From Microbacterium enclense (GTDB lineage: Bacteria; Actinomycetota; Actinomycetes; Actinomycetales; Microbacteriaceae), in the NCBI GenBank assembly GCA_038182865.1, contig CP116226.1, positions 1,240,001 through 1,304,000 of the forward strand: a stretch of DNA of 64,000 nucleotides. The letters run 5' to 3'. Positions 50,763 through 58,894 of the stretch are shown piece by piece. The notes below the pieces were generated by a model that was not told the DNA's origin, ran no database searches, and worked only from the letters and a program-made list of their open reading frames with translations. Each line of letters opens with the position of its first letter. Position 1 is the first letter of the stretch. The translations under genes were made by a program, and so were the position numbers.

Positions 50763-51404
50763 ATGACCGAGAACCCCCTCGCCCACCGGCTCGATTACAC
50801 CCTCGACGAGCTCGACGACCGGGCGATGACGGCATCCCCGATCGCCCTGTTCCAGCGCTGGCTGTCCGACGCCGCCGAGCTGCCCGAGCCGAATGCGATG
50901 GTCGTGTCGACCGTGGATGCCACCGGCTCGCCGACCTCGCGCACCGTGCTGCTGCGTGGAATCGACGACGACGGCGCCCTCTGGTTCTTTACCAACCGTC
51001 TCTCGCGTAAGGGACGCGCGCTCGCGGAGAACCCCGCCGTGTCGATCCTCTTCCCCTGGTACGCGCTGCAGCGGCAGGTGATCGTGCTCGGCACGGCGAC
51101 TCCGCTACCCGCTGAGCGTGACGACGCGTACTTCGCGTCGCGTCCGCGCGGGTCGCAGTTGTCGGCCTGGGCGAGTCACCAGTCAGCGCCGATCGCTTCG
51201 CGCGACGCTCTCGAGGAGCAGATGGCCGAGGTCGGCGCGCGCTTCGGCGACGATCAGCCCGTGCCGCGGCCGCCACACTGGGGCGGGTACCGGGTGGAGC
51301 CGCGCGAGATCGAGTTCTGGCAGGGGCGCCCGTCGCGGCTGCACGATCGGATCGTTTTCACGCGCGACGGAGACGGGTGGGCGGGGTCGCGGCGGCAGCC
51401 GTAG
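50763..51404 (+). CDS. pdxH: Pyridoxamine/pyridoxine 5'-phosphate oxidase
   Basis: A 213-residue FMN enzyme making pyridoxal 5'-phosphate. The FMN and substrate motifs are present: GSPTSRTVLLRGIDDDGALW, then FFTNRLSRKGRALAENPAVS, SRPRGSQLSAWASHQSAPIA, and EIEFWQGRPSRLHDRI. The usual terminal RLxP reads RRQP here, a small change. AGGAGG-type sequence (CCGGAGGACC) precedes the ATG. Confidence 0.95.
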   Translation: MTENPLAHRLDYTLDELDDRAMTASPIALFQRWLSDAAELPEPNAMVVSTVDATGSPTSRTVLLRGIDDDGALWFFTNRLSRKGRALAENPAVSILFPWYALQRQVIVLGTATPLPAERDDAYFASRPRGSQLSAWASHQSAPIASRDALEEQMAEVGARFGDDQPVPRPPHWGGYRVEPREIEFWQGRPSRLHDRIVFTRDGDGWAGSRRQP

Positions 51405-51566
51405 GACGCTGAATCCACCACCCCAGGGTGGTACCGCAGGGCGACATCGACTCCTCCCTGCGGCGGACGACCGCGCGCGGGTTCACCAGTGAAATGCATA
51501 CATGCGGCCGCGATAGTCGTCCAAACCACTACCCAGATGACGGCCGGGACTCGAAAGGAAATCGCA

Positions 51567-52148
51567 ATGAGCAGGGATACCACCGCGAAGGCCCCGGTGA
51601 CCCATTTCACGACGGTTGAGCGGACGAGTGTCCGAAGACGTCGGCGCGCTGGTGCCGTGCTGGCCGCGATCGCGCTGGTGTCAACGACCGGAGTGATGGC
51701 GCCATCCGCTTGGGCCAGCGACACGGGCTCACCGGACAGCTACGAGTTCACGATGAACGGGCAGACCACGGAATTGTCTGAGGGAGAGTCGTTAGTCTTC
51801 CCGCTCTACGCAACTGCCGACAGTTCTGCGACGGTAGGCGTCCTGCCAAAGACGGTGTACGAGGGCAATGGTGGCACCATAACTGTTACTGCCAGCAAGG
51901 GAACCTACTACTGGAAGGTCGACGCGCCCTGCGCGACTGATTTCCTTGGGAAGTTCGACGTAACTGATCTCTCTAACGGCTTCGGCGGCGGCTCGACCCC
52001 CGCAACGGGGCTTTCGGGTGAGGCGCCGACGAGCCGGCTGTGGAACCACCGATATTCGGGAACGTTGTCGGGCGCGGCGATCAATCCGATCATCGGTCCT
52101 TGCGCAGTCACAGGGCCTAACAACACCCTTTACAAGTACCAGGGTTGA
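51567..52148 (+). CDS. Secreted protein, unknown function
   Basis: A 193-residue exported protein with an Arg-rich n-region (SVRRRRRAG), hydrophobic core AVLAAIALVSTTGVMAPSA and likely signal-peptidase site AWA/SD. The mature part is Gly/Thr/Ser-rich and beta-like, with two cysteines far apart (DAPCATDFLG and GPCAVTGPNN) that could form a disulfide. AAAGGAAA precedes the ATG. A hairpin follows the stop, then an HTH-like gene. I recognise no family. Confidence 0.8.
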   Translation: MSRDTTAKAPVTHFTTVERTSVRRRRRAGAVLAAIALVSTTGVMAPSAWASDTGSPDSYEFTMNGQTTELSEGESLVFPLYATADSSATVGVLPKTVYEGNGGTITVTASKGTYYWKVDAPCATDFLGKFDVTDLSNGFGGGSTPATGLSGEAPTSRLWNHRYSGTLSGAAINPIIGPCAVTGPNNTLYKYQG

Positions 52149-52161
52149 GCTGAGTTCCGGA

Positions 52162-52194
52162 GAGAAGCGGGCCGCCACGGAGCACCCGCTTCTC
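52162..52194 (+). terminator. Hairpin between secreted-protein and HTH-like genes
   Basis: GAGAAGCGGG (52162-52171) pairs with CCCGCTTCTC (52185-52194), a perfect 10-bp stem with a 13-nt loop. It could end or attenuate transcription before the next gene. Confidence 0.7.
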
Positions 52195-52221
52195 CCGGTT
52201 CGTTACACGAACGGAAGCGCG

Positions 52222-52668
52222 ATGACTCCACAAATCGAGGGGCCGATATCTGACCTGGCCCAGCTCATTGCGCAGGGCAAGATCTCGCTGGCGGCTCTTC
52301 ACCATATGACCGGAGTGGCGCAGGAGAGTCTGGCGGCACTGTTCGGGACGGTCTCTCAGCAGAATGGATTCATAACTAGTGCGCCGACGCTGTCAGCGGA
52401 TGAGAGTATGCGTGTTTCAAAACTGGCGGGTCTTCTTGCGTACGGATTCGACATTCCCGATGACGACCGCATCCGGGCGATCGCCGAATCGTTGATCGCT
52501 GAATGCGGCCTGACGAGCGAGAACATCGCGTTGCTGACCGGAATCGACGCCGACGACATCCGGAGGATCGCCGACGACCCCCATTCCGTGAGCGTCGACG
52601 TCAAGTACGCCTTCGCGGTGCGCGGATCTTTTCTCATCATCGCGGCGAATCAGGCCCAGCCCAGATAG
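52222..52668 (+). CDS. HTH-repeat-like protein
   Basis: A 148-residue protein with two similar helical units: ISDLAQLIAQGKISLAALHH, then MTGVAQESLAALF; and AIAESLIAECGLTSENIALL, then TGIDADDIRRIADDP. Each resembles a small helix-turn-helix (G-I-S/L...L...G-V/I...). It is probably a DNA-binding regulator, perhaps for the secreted protein upstream, but the pairing is inferred only from position. The ATG at 52222 is the first start in the conserved part. Confidence 0.65.
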   Translation: MTPQIEGPISDLAQLIAQGKISLAALHHMTGVAQESLAALFGTVSQQNGFITSAPTLSADESMRVSKLAGLLAYGFDIPDDDRIRAIAESLIAECGLTSENIALLTGIDADDIRRIADDPHSVSVDVKYAFAVRGSFLIIAANQAQPR

Positions 52669-52687
52669 ATCGACGCCCCTCCCTCCG

Positions 52688-52693
52688 TAGGCT
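52688..52693 (+). promoter_or_regulatory. -10 box for leaderless MBL-hydrolase transcript
   Basis: TAGGCT at 52688-52693 ends 6 nt before the ATG at 52700, with no Shine-Dalgarno sequence between them. Confidence 0.5.
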
Positions 52694-52699
52694 CGGCCC

Positions 52700-53434
52700 A
52701 TGCCCACGCTCCGAGAGATCGCACCCGGCGTGCTCCTTGGTACGAGCAGCATCATGCAGACGAACACGACGGTGGTCGTGGCATCCGGGCGCGCTCTGCT
52801 GATCGATCCCGCGTGGATGCCCGACGAACTCGCCGCCCTCGCCGCCGAGCTGCGCGAGCGCCGGATCACGGTCGCCGAGGGTTTCGCGACGCACGCCCAT
52901 CACGACCACGTGTTGTGGCATCCGGAGTTCGGAGACGTGCCGCGCTGGGCGTCGGCGCGGACGGCGGAGCTCACCCGAACCGAGAGGGCCGACCTCGTCG
53001 CCGCTCTCGGACCGCAGTTCTCGCCCGACCTCGTCGACCTGATGGGGCGCGTGGGTGCCGGCACCCCCGCGTTCGACGTCGAGCTCATCGTGCACGACGG
53101 GCACGCGCCCGGACACACGGCGCTGTGGTTCCCGGAGCCGAGAGTGCTGGTCGCCGGCGACATGCTGAGCGACGTCGAGCTGCCGCTGCCGTTCTGGCCG
53201 CACGATGTCGACGCCTACGAGCGCGCGCTCGACGTGCTCGAGCCGTACGCCGACGCGGCGCGCTTTGTCGTCCCGGGGCACGGGAACGTCGGCACCGACG
53301 CGCGCGCCCGCCTCGACGCCGACCGCCGCTATCTCGCCGACATGCGGCGAACCGGTCGTTCGGACGATCCGCGGCGCACGAATCCGGGGATGGATGCCGA
53401 ATACGAGCGGCTGCGGGAGACCCTCGGAGCGTGA
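52700..53434 (+). CDS. MBL-fold metallo-hydrolase
   Basis: A 244-residue metallo-beta-lactamase-fold enzyme. The metal motif is FATHAHHDHVLWHPEFGDVP (HxHxDH). Further ligands are in HDGHAPGHTALWFPEPRVLV and VAGDMLSD (Asp), and FVVPGHGNVGTDARAR (His). It is a di-zinc hydrolase of unknown substrate. It stands alone and is likely leaderless. Confidence 0.92.
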   Translation: MPTLREIAPGVLLGTSSIMQTNTTVVVASGRALLIDPAWMPDELAALAAELRERRITVAEGFATHAHHDHVLWHPEFGDVPRWASARTAELTRTERADLVAALGPQFSPDLVDLMGRVGAGTPAFDVELIVHDGHAPGHTALWFPEPRVLVAGDMLSDVELPLPFWPHDVDAYERALDVLEPYADAARFVVPGHGNVGTDARARLDADRRYLADMRRTGRSDDPRRTNPGMDAEYERLRETLGA

Positions 53435-53545
53435 AATGCGACCCGGGGCCGCGCAGGGCCCCGTCCTGTCGCCGTTGTCCAGAGGCGGCTCCGCGATCGC
53501 CGCGGATGCGACACTGACGGGGCGAGCGAAAGCGAGGAAAGAGCG

Positions 53546-54703
53546 ATGGCGAAGAAAGACGCGGCGCGGCCCGGGATCGATGAGAAGGCGTTCGTCGACG
53601 CGTCGTCGGAGGCGCGGTCGCGGTATGGCCGCTTCAATCTCGCGATCGTCGGAAGTTCTGGGGTGGGGAAGTCCTCGCTCGTCAATGCCGTCTTCGGCCG
53701 CGACTGGGCGAAGGTCGGCCGGGGACTCCCGGTCACGCGGGGCGTTCATTTCTACAGCGACGATTCCCTGGGGATCTGGGACGTCGAAGGGTTTGAGATC
53801 GGCTCGCCCGTCCCACCGGATCAGCAGCTGCGAAACCACCTCGACGCGATCGCCGCACACCCGGGCGACCACCAGATCTCCGTCGTCTGGTACTGCGTGA
53901 AGGCCAACGATGATCGCCTCACGCCCGCTGACATCGCCATGATCCGCGAACTCGACGCGCGGGGGCTGCCGGTGATCCTGGTGCTGACGAAGGTCGACTG
54001 GATCAAGAACCCCCTCACCGGTCATCAGGGCGTTGCAAAGGACCTGCAGGCCTTCGTCGACTGGTTGAACGACCCGGTTGACGCGACGACGGGCGAGCGG
54101 CTGCGCATCCCCTACCGACAGGTCATCCTCACCTCCACCCGCGACCGGCACGGGAAGGGGAAGGGGCATGGCCTCGGTGACCTTGTCGCGCAGACCCTCG
54201 AACTCTCCCCCGAGCGTGACAAGGACGCCTTTCGCATCGCACAGCGCCTCAACCTCCCGTGGAAACGGGAGATGGCGCGGCCGATCATCGCCGCGGCGTC
54301 CGCCGCGGCCGCGGGGGCGGCGACCGTTCCGCTTCCTGTCTCGGATGCTCTCACTCTTGCGCCGATCCAGCTGACGATGATGGGGCGCATCGCCGCGATC
54401 TACGACCTCGAGGTCAAGACGATGCTGTCGGCCGGGGCTCTCGCGCAGTTCGGTGTGCAGGTCGCGGGGCGCGCGCTCGCCACGAGCTTCCTGAAGCTGA
54501 TCCCGGGCGCCGGCATCGTTGTGAACGCGGCCGTGGCGGGTGCGCTGACGGCGGCGACGGGCGAGAGCTGGCTCAAGATCTGCGAGCTGCTGCACACCGG
54601 CAAGATCGACGTGCGCAAGCTCGACCAGGAGTGGGCGAAGTACGCGCCGAGCTTCATGGACGTCGCGCGGAAGCTGGTCGAGCGGCGCGTGGGGCGCACG
54701 TAG
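53546..54703 (+). CDS. GTPase with C-terminal DUF697/YcjF-like domain
   Basis: A 385-residue TRAFAC-class GTPase. G1 is NLAIVGSSGVGKSSLVNAVF (about 31-50), G3 is LGIWDVEGFE (Asp79-x-x-Gly82), and G4 is VILVLTKVDWIKN. The C-terminal half has two hydrophobic, Ala-rich helices (MARPIIAAASAAAAGAATVP and LIPGAGIVVNAAVAGALTAA) typical of DUF697, which usually peripherally or integrally associates with the membrane. Role unknown; relatives are linked to envelope stress. GAGGAAAG precedes the start. Confidence 0.9.
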   Translation: MAKKDAARPGIDEKAFVDASSEARSRYGRFNLAIVGSSGVGKSSLVNAVFGRDWAKVGRGLPVTRGVHFYSDDSLGIWDVEGFEIGSPVPPDQQLRNHLDAIAAHPGDHQISVVWYCVKANDDRLTPADIAMIRELDARGLPVILVLTKVDWIKNPLTGHQGVAKDLQAFVDWLNDPVDATTGERLRIPYRQVILTSTRDRHGKGKGHGLGDLVAQTLELSPERDKDAFRIAQRLNLPWKREMARPIIAAASAAAAGAATVPLPVSDALTLAPIQLTMMGRIAAIYDLEVKTMLSAGALAQFGVQVAGRALATSFLKLIPGAGIVVNAAVAGALTAATGESWLKICELLHTGKIDVRKLDQEWAKYAPSFMDVARKLVERRVGRT

Positions 54704-54810
54704 AGCGGATGCCGCTGGCGCGGCCGTACGTGACCCCCGGCTTCCCGCCGGTCGACGTCTTCGCGCCGATCGGGCCTCGGCGACCCCGCGGCGTGAACCC
54801 TGGAACCACC

Positions 54811-55467
54811 ATGACTGACGCCACCCCCGCCTCGCGCCTGCGCGCCGCGCTCGAGCAGACCGACGCGTCCGCACGGCTGCAGGCCGCGCTCGCCGCCGGC
54901 ACGCGACCCGATGACAGCTACATCGTCGAGCTCGTGGCGCGGTGCGCGGTGGAGCCCGACTTCTTCGTCCGCGACATGCTGACCTGGGCTCTCACACGGC
55001 ACGATCCCTCTAACGTGGTTCTGGCGCTGCTGCCCGAGGTGTCGTCCGAAACTGCGCAGGCACGCAGCCAGGCGTTGCACACGCTGTCGAAGATCGGCGA
55101 CCCCGTCGCCTTCTCGGTGATCACGCCGGCCGTCCTGCGCGATCGCCACCCCGAGGTGGCCCGGGCCGCCTGGCGCACGGCATCCGGTCTCGTTCCCGAA
55201 GGGGCCCAGGAAGACCTCGCCGACGAACTCGCCACGCAGTTCGGACGCGGCGACCACGACACGCAGCGCAGCCTGAGCCGTGCCTTCGCCGCGATCGGAT
55301 TCCGCGCCGAGGGCGCCGTCGAACGCGCGGTGGCGTCGCCGTACGACGTCGTCAGTGCACATGCGCGCGCGACCGCGATCATCATGGACGACCCCGATGC
55401 GGAGTTCGCCGAAGCGGCGGTCGAGGCGCGTCGCCTGGTGGCGCAGCGGGCTCTGCCGAACGACTGA
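54811..55467 (+). CDS. HEAT-repeat protein
   Basis: A 218-residue all-helical protein with at least three HEAT-like repeats: FFVRDMLTWALTRHDPSNVV, then ARSQALHTLSKIGDPVAFSV, then HPEVARAAWRTASGLVPEGA, then TQRSLSRAFAAIGFRAEGAV. Such proteins bind other proteins or DNA; no catalytic motif is seen. It follows the GTPase by 107 bp and could be a separate unit. Confidence 0.82.
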   Translation: MTDATPASRLRAALEQTDASARLQAALAAGTRPDDSYIVELVARCAVEPDFFVRDMLTWALTRHDPSNVVLALLPEVSSETAQARSQALHTLSKIGDPVAFSVITPAVLRDRHPEVARAAWRTASGLVPEGAQEDLADELATQFGRGDHDTQRSLSRAFAAIGFRAEGAVERAVASPYDVVSAHARATAIIMDDPDAEFAEAAVEARRLVAQRALPND

Positions 55468-55470
55468 GCG

Positions 55471-55866
55471 TCAGGCGCGCCCGGGGTGCGCGGCCCGCGC
55501 GGAGCTGTGCACGATGAACCAGGTCAGGCCCAGCATCGCGAAGATGCCCAGAAGCGACGTCGCCGCCAGGTCGAGACGGTGGGGCAACGTGGTCACGGCG
55601 ATGACGGCTGCGGTGGCGGTACCGCCCACCGCGACCGCGAGAGCGATCCATCGCACCGCGGGAGACGCGACGAACACCGCCACGATCAGGAGTGCGCTGA
55701 GAACGATCTCGGTGAGACCGGCGACGAGCATCTGTGGCGCCCCGAGGCCGAATCCTGTGAACGCGACGCCCACGACCGCGAAAACGGGTGCGAAGACGAA
55801 GGCCAGGATGCGAGCTCGTCGCGCGAGCTTCTCGGGTGGCACGGTCGGTGTGGCGGTCCAGCTCAT
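55471..55866 (-). CDS. Small four-helix membrane protein
   Basis: A 131-residue protein with four hydrophobic segments: ILAFVFAPVFAVVGVAFTGF, LTEIVLSALLIVAVFVASPA, WIALAVAVGGTATAAVIAVT and LLGIFAMLGLTWFIVHSSAR. No family is recognised. Its stop lies 3 nt from the convergent HEAT-repeat stop. The ATG at 55866 removes a low-complexity N-terminal extension. Confidence 0.7.
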   Translation of the reverse strand: MSWTATPTVPPEKLARRARILAFVFAPVFAVVGVAFTGFGLGAPQMLVAGLTEIVLSALLIVAVFVASPAVRWIALAVAVGGTATAAVIAVTTLPHRLDLAATSLLGIFAMLGLTWFIVHSSARAAHPGRA

Positions 55867-55936
55867 GAGACGTCCTCCGGGGGTCTTCGGATGTCGAGTG
55901 GTCAGGGTACCTCGCGAAGGTCGATGGCACAGCCCG

Positions 55937-56203
55937 TCACACCCGCGGCACGGGCCCACCGGCCGTCCAGGCGCGCAGCAGGTCGACGTCGCTCGACTGG
56001 AGGCCGACGGCATCCACCGTCTTGATCCCGCCCACGCCATCGACGTCTCCGCGGCTCGCTCGGCGCGCCAGTCCGTCGGGCATGCGCCGCGACGAGAAGT
56101 CGAGAATGGCGTCGACCACGACGACCTCGTCTCCCGGGTTCTCGGCCTCGGCGTGACCGGGGGAGGGCGAGGGGCGAGGGGGGTATTGCTGGCGCGAGAT
56201 CAT
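55937..56203 (-). CDS. Possible small hypothetical protein
   Basis: An 88-residue frame upstream of the four-helix gene on the same strand. The segment DEVVVVDAILDFSSRRMPDG through IKTVDAVGLQSSDVDLLRAW looks protein-like, but there is no recognised domain or clear ribosome site. It may be a remnant. The remaining part of 55867-56357 holds only the LacI operator. Confidence 0.3.
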   Translation of the reverse strand: MISRQQYPPRPSPSPGHAEAENPGDEVVVVDAILDFSSRRMPDGLARRASRGDVDGVGGIKTVDAVGLQSSDVDLLRAWTAGGPVPRV

Positions 56204-56308
56204 CCTCCCTGCGTCCCTGATCCTCCGCTCAACACGCCGCCGCGTGAAACCGTTTTGTTGCTCGCGCCAACTTACCTCTTGCGTTCCCCGCGAACCTCAT
56301 CTAGCTTT

Positions 56309-56343
56309 GCTGTCGAAGCGCTTCTCGGAAGCGCTTCGACAGC
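56309..56343. promoter_or_regulatory. LacI double operator (autoregulation)
   Basis: Two copies of the 10-bp palindrome GAAGCGCTTC lie at 56315-56324 and 56328-56337 (13-bp spacing) inside a larger dyad flanked by GCTGTC and GACAGC. They end 20 nt before the LacI start. The same palindrome recurs at 57413-57422 before the transporter operon. Confidence 0.82.
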
Positions 56344-56357
56344 CACGAAGGAGTGTC

Positions 56358-57374
56358 ATGGTCAAGATCGACGAGGTCGCCCGCGCCGCCGGCGTGTCGA
56401 TCAGTACCGTCTCCTACGCGCTGAGCGGCAAGCGCCCGGTGTCGGTCGAGACGCGGCGGCGCATCCAGGCCGCCGTGCACGAACTCGGGTACAGCCCCAA
56501 CGCCGGTGCGCGCATGCTCGCCGGCAGCCAGACGAACATCTTCGCGCTGTCGGAGCCGCTCCGCGCCGACTCCCACGCCCCGAGCCACATGTCGTTCATG
56601 CACGCGATGACGGTCGCCGCTCGCCGGAAGGAGTACGACATGCTCCTCCTCACCGACGAAGACGCCTCGGCCGGCATGAAGAGAGTCGCGCAGAGCGGAC
56701 TCGTGGATGCCATCCTCGTGCTCGATGTCGCCCCCGACGACGCGCGGGTCGAGATCGCCCGCGCGAGCGCGACCCCGACGATCTTCGTCGGCATCCCGAA
56801 CGACCACGAGAACCTCGTGTGCGTCGACCTCGACTTCGAGCGCGCCACCGTCGAGGCCGTCGATCGACTCGCCGACGCCGGACATCGCGCCATCGGCCTC
56901 ATCGGCGGGTCGGAGCGGGCGTACGAGAAGTCGAACTTCCCCTCTCGTGTGCGGGCGGCGCTGTCGGAACGCGCGACGGAGCGGGGAATGAGCGCGGTGG
57001 CGGTGGCATCCGGTCCCGTCGTCACCGACCGCAGCCACGTGCGTCGCTCGGTGCGCCGCTTCGTCGAGGACGGGGTCACCGGAATCGTGCTGCACGCTCC
57101 GGAGGAAGTCCTCCAGGTCGTGCTCGTCGAGCTCGACGCCCTCGGCACGAGCGTGCCCGGCGACGTGTCGATCGTGTCGGTCGGCAGCAGCTTCGACACC
57201 GATGCCCAGTCCACCCCCGTCGACTCGATCCCGCTCGTGCCGCAGAGCTCGTGCGAGCTCGCCGTCGACCTCGCCATCGAGCTGATCGCCGGGCGGCCCG
57301 TGGCATCCGGTCTCCATCTCATCGCCCCGACCTATCTCGAGCGCGGCTCCGTCGCCGCGGCTCCTCCGGCCTGA
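56358..57374 (+). CDS. LacI-family transcriptional regulator
   Basis: A 338-residue repressor. The N-terminal HTH MVKIDEVARAAGVSISTVSY, then ALSGKRPVSVETRRRIQAAV, includes the hinge helix region SPNAGARMLAG. The periplasmic-binding-like core has VCVDLDFERATVEAVDRLAD, then AGHRAIGLIGGSERAYEKSN, and a late STPVDSIPLVPQSSCELAVD. It should bind the GAAGCGCTTC palindromes before itself and before the transporter, and release them on binding a sugar, probably one derived from xyloglucan. AAGGAG precedes the ATG. Confidence 0.94.
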   Translation: MVKIDEVARAAGVSISTVSYALSGKRPVSVETRRRIQAAVHELGYSPNAGARMLAGSQTNIFALSEPLRADSHAPSHMSFMHAMTVAARRKEYDMLLLTDEDASAGMKRVAQSGLVDAILVLDVAPDDARVEIARASATPTIFVGIPNDHENLVCVDLDFERATVEAVDRLADAGHRAIGLIGGSERAYEKSNFPSRVRAALSERATERGMSAVAVASGPVVTDRSHVRRSVRRFVEDGVTGIVLHAPEEVLQVVLVELDALGTSVPGDVSIVSVGSSFDTDAQSTPVDSIPLVPQSSCELAVDLAIELIAGRPVASGLHLIAPTYLERGSVAAAPPA

Positions 57375-57410
57375 CCCCACACCTCCATATCTCGTTCTGT
57401 TCGCCCATCA

Positions 57411-57424
57411 TCGAAGCGCTTCGA
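57411..57424. promoter_or_regulatory. LacI operator before the transporter operon
   Basis: TCGAAGCGCTTCGA is a perfect 14-bp palindrome sharing its core with the two copies at 56315-56337. It lies 90 nt before the binding-protein start. Confidence 0.82.
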
Positions 57425-57513
57425 CATGGTTTCGATGGCAGGCCTGAGCGCATCCGCCCCCGCTAGCGGACACCCCCTGAACCCAGCGGACCACAGTGAA
57501 AGGAGTGCCAACG

Positions 57514-58836
57514 ATGGCACGCACGAACGCACAACGACGCGCGACCCGGGCCCTCGCGGCCGTCGGCTCGATCGCCGTCGCCGCCCTCACCCTCTCCGCC
57601 TGCAGCGGAGGTGGCGGCGACGCCGGATCCACCGACGGCGAGGGCAAGACCCTCACCCTCTGGCACTACGAGGGAGCCGACAGTGCCATGGCCAAGGCGT
57701 GGAACGCCGCCGTGCCGATCTTCGAGGAGAAGACCGGGGCGACGGTGAAGATCGAGGAGAAGTCCTTCGAGCAGATCCAGAAGACGGCGAGTCAGGTGCT
57801 CGACACCGACGCCGCTCCCGACCTCATGGAGTTCAACAAGGGCAACGCCACCGCCGGCTTCCTCGCCAGCACCGGTCTGATCGCCGACATCAGCGACGCG
57901 GTCACCGAGTACGGGTGGGATGCCAAGCTCGCTCCGTCGCTGCAGACCACGGCGAAGTACTCTTCCGACGGGGTCATGGGGGGAGACACCTGGTACGGCG
58001 TGCCCAACTACGGCGAGTTCGTCGGCGTCTACTACAACCTCGACGCCTTCGCCGCGGCCGGTGTGGAGGTGCCGACCACGTACGCCGAGTTCGTGAAGGC
58101 CCTCGACGCCTTCGTCGCGAAGGGCATCACCCCGCTCGCCGAATCCGGCGCCGAGTACCCGCTCGGCCAGCTCTGGTACCAGCTGGCGCTCTCGAAGGCC
58201 GATCGCTCGTGGGTCGACGACTACCAGCTCTACACGAACCCCGTCGACTGGAACGGCCCCGAGGTCGACTATGCCTCGGAGACCCTCAAGGAGTACGTCG
58301 ACAAGGGCTACATCGCCAAGGACGTCTCCTCCGTCAAGGCAGAAGACGCGGGCGTCTCGTTCATCAACGGCACCTCCCCGATCTTCGTCTCGGGATCGTG
58401 GTGGTACGGCCGGTTCGCGGAGGAAGCCGGATTCGACTGGAGCCTCGCGGCGTTCCCCGAGTCGAAGCTCTCGCTGGGGTCGTCGGGCAACCTCTGGGTC
58501 GTTCCGGAGCGCTCGAAGAACAAGGACCTCGCCTACCAGTTCATCGACATCACGATGAGCCCCGAGATCCAGGCGATCATCGGCAACAACGGTGGCGTTC
58601 CGGTGGCCGCCGACACCGCCGACATCACGGATGCCAAGAGCAAGGAGCTCATCGACACGTTCAACGGCGTCCTCGCCGACGACGGACTGTCGTTCTACCC
58701 CGACTGGCCCGCCCCCGGCTTCTACGACGTGCTCGTGCAGGAACTGCAGGGACTGGTCACCGGAACCCAGGATGCCGCGACCACCAACGCGAACCTCGGG
58801 AAGAAGTACGACGAGGGAACCGCGGACTTCCGCTGA
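57514..58836 (+). CDS. ABC sugar-binding lipoprotein
   Basis: A 440-residue extracellular binding protein. The leader has lipobox LSAC (Cys30); the mature part reads KTLTLWHYEGADSAMAKAWN, then AAPDLMEFNKGNATAGFLAS, GVPNYGEFVGVYYNLDAFAA, and IFVSGSWWYGRFAEEAGFDW. Downstream are two permeases and an alpha-xylosidase, so xylosylated oligosaccharides such as isoprimeverose are plausible ligands. AAAGGAG precedes the ATG. Confidence 0.94.
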   Translation: MARTNAQRRATRALAAVGSIAVAALTLSACSGGGGDAGSTDGEGKTLTLWHYEGADSAMAKAWNAAVPIFEEKTGATVKIEEKSFEQIQKTASQVLDTDAAPDLMEFNKGNATAGFLASTGLIADISDAVTEYGWDAKLAPSLQTTAKYSSDGVMGGDTWYGVPNYGEFVGVYYNLDAFAAAGVEVPTTYAEFVKALDAFVAKGITPLAESGAEYPLGQLWYQLALSKADRSWVDDYQLYTNPVDWNGPEVDYASETLKEYVDKGYIAKDVSSVKAEDAGVSFINGTSPIFVSGSWWYGRFAEEAGFDWSLAAFPESKLSLGSSGNLWVVPERSKNKDLAYQFIDITMSPEIQAIIGNNGGVPVAADTADITDAKSKELIDTFNGVLADDGLSFYPDWPAPGFYDVLVQELQGLVTGTQDAATTNANLGKKYDEGTADFR

Positions 58837-58840
58837 CCCC

Positions 58841-58871
58841 GGTGGGGGCGCCGCCTCGCGGCGCCCCCACC
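58841..58871 (+). terminator. Hairpin between binding-protein and permease genes
   Basis: GGTGGGGGCGCCGC (58841-58854) pairs with GCGGCGCCCCCACC (58858-58871): a perfect 14-bp GC stem with a 3-nt loop. Inside a sugar-transport operon such hairpins usually stabilise the upstream message or attenuate readthrough, giving more binding protein than permease. Confidence 0.75.
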
Positions 58872-58894
58872 TCTCCCCGATCTGGAGACCGCGA

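Noticed and set aside
52637..54874. 745-residue minus-strand frame
   Set aside because: It runs antisense to the MBL hydrolase and GTPase, both with intact catalytic motifs, and has shadow composition.
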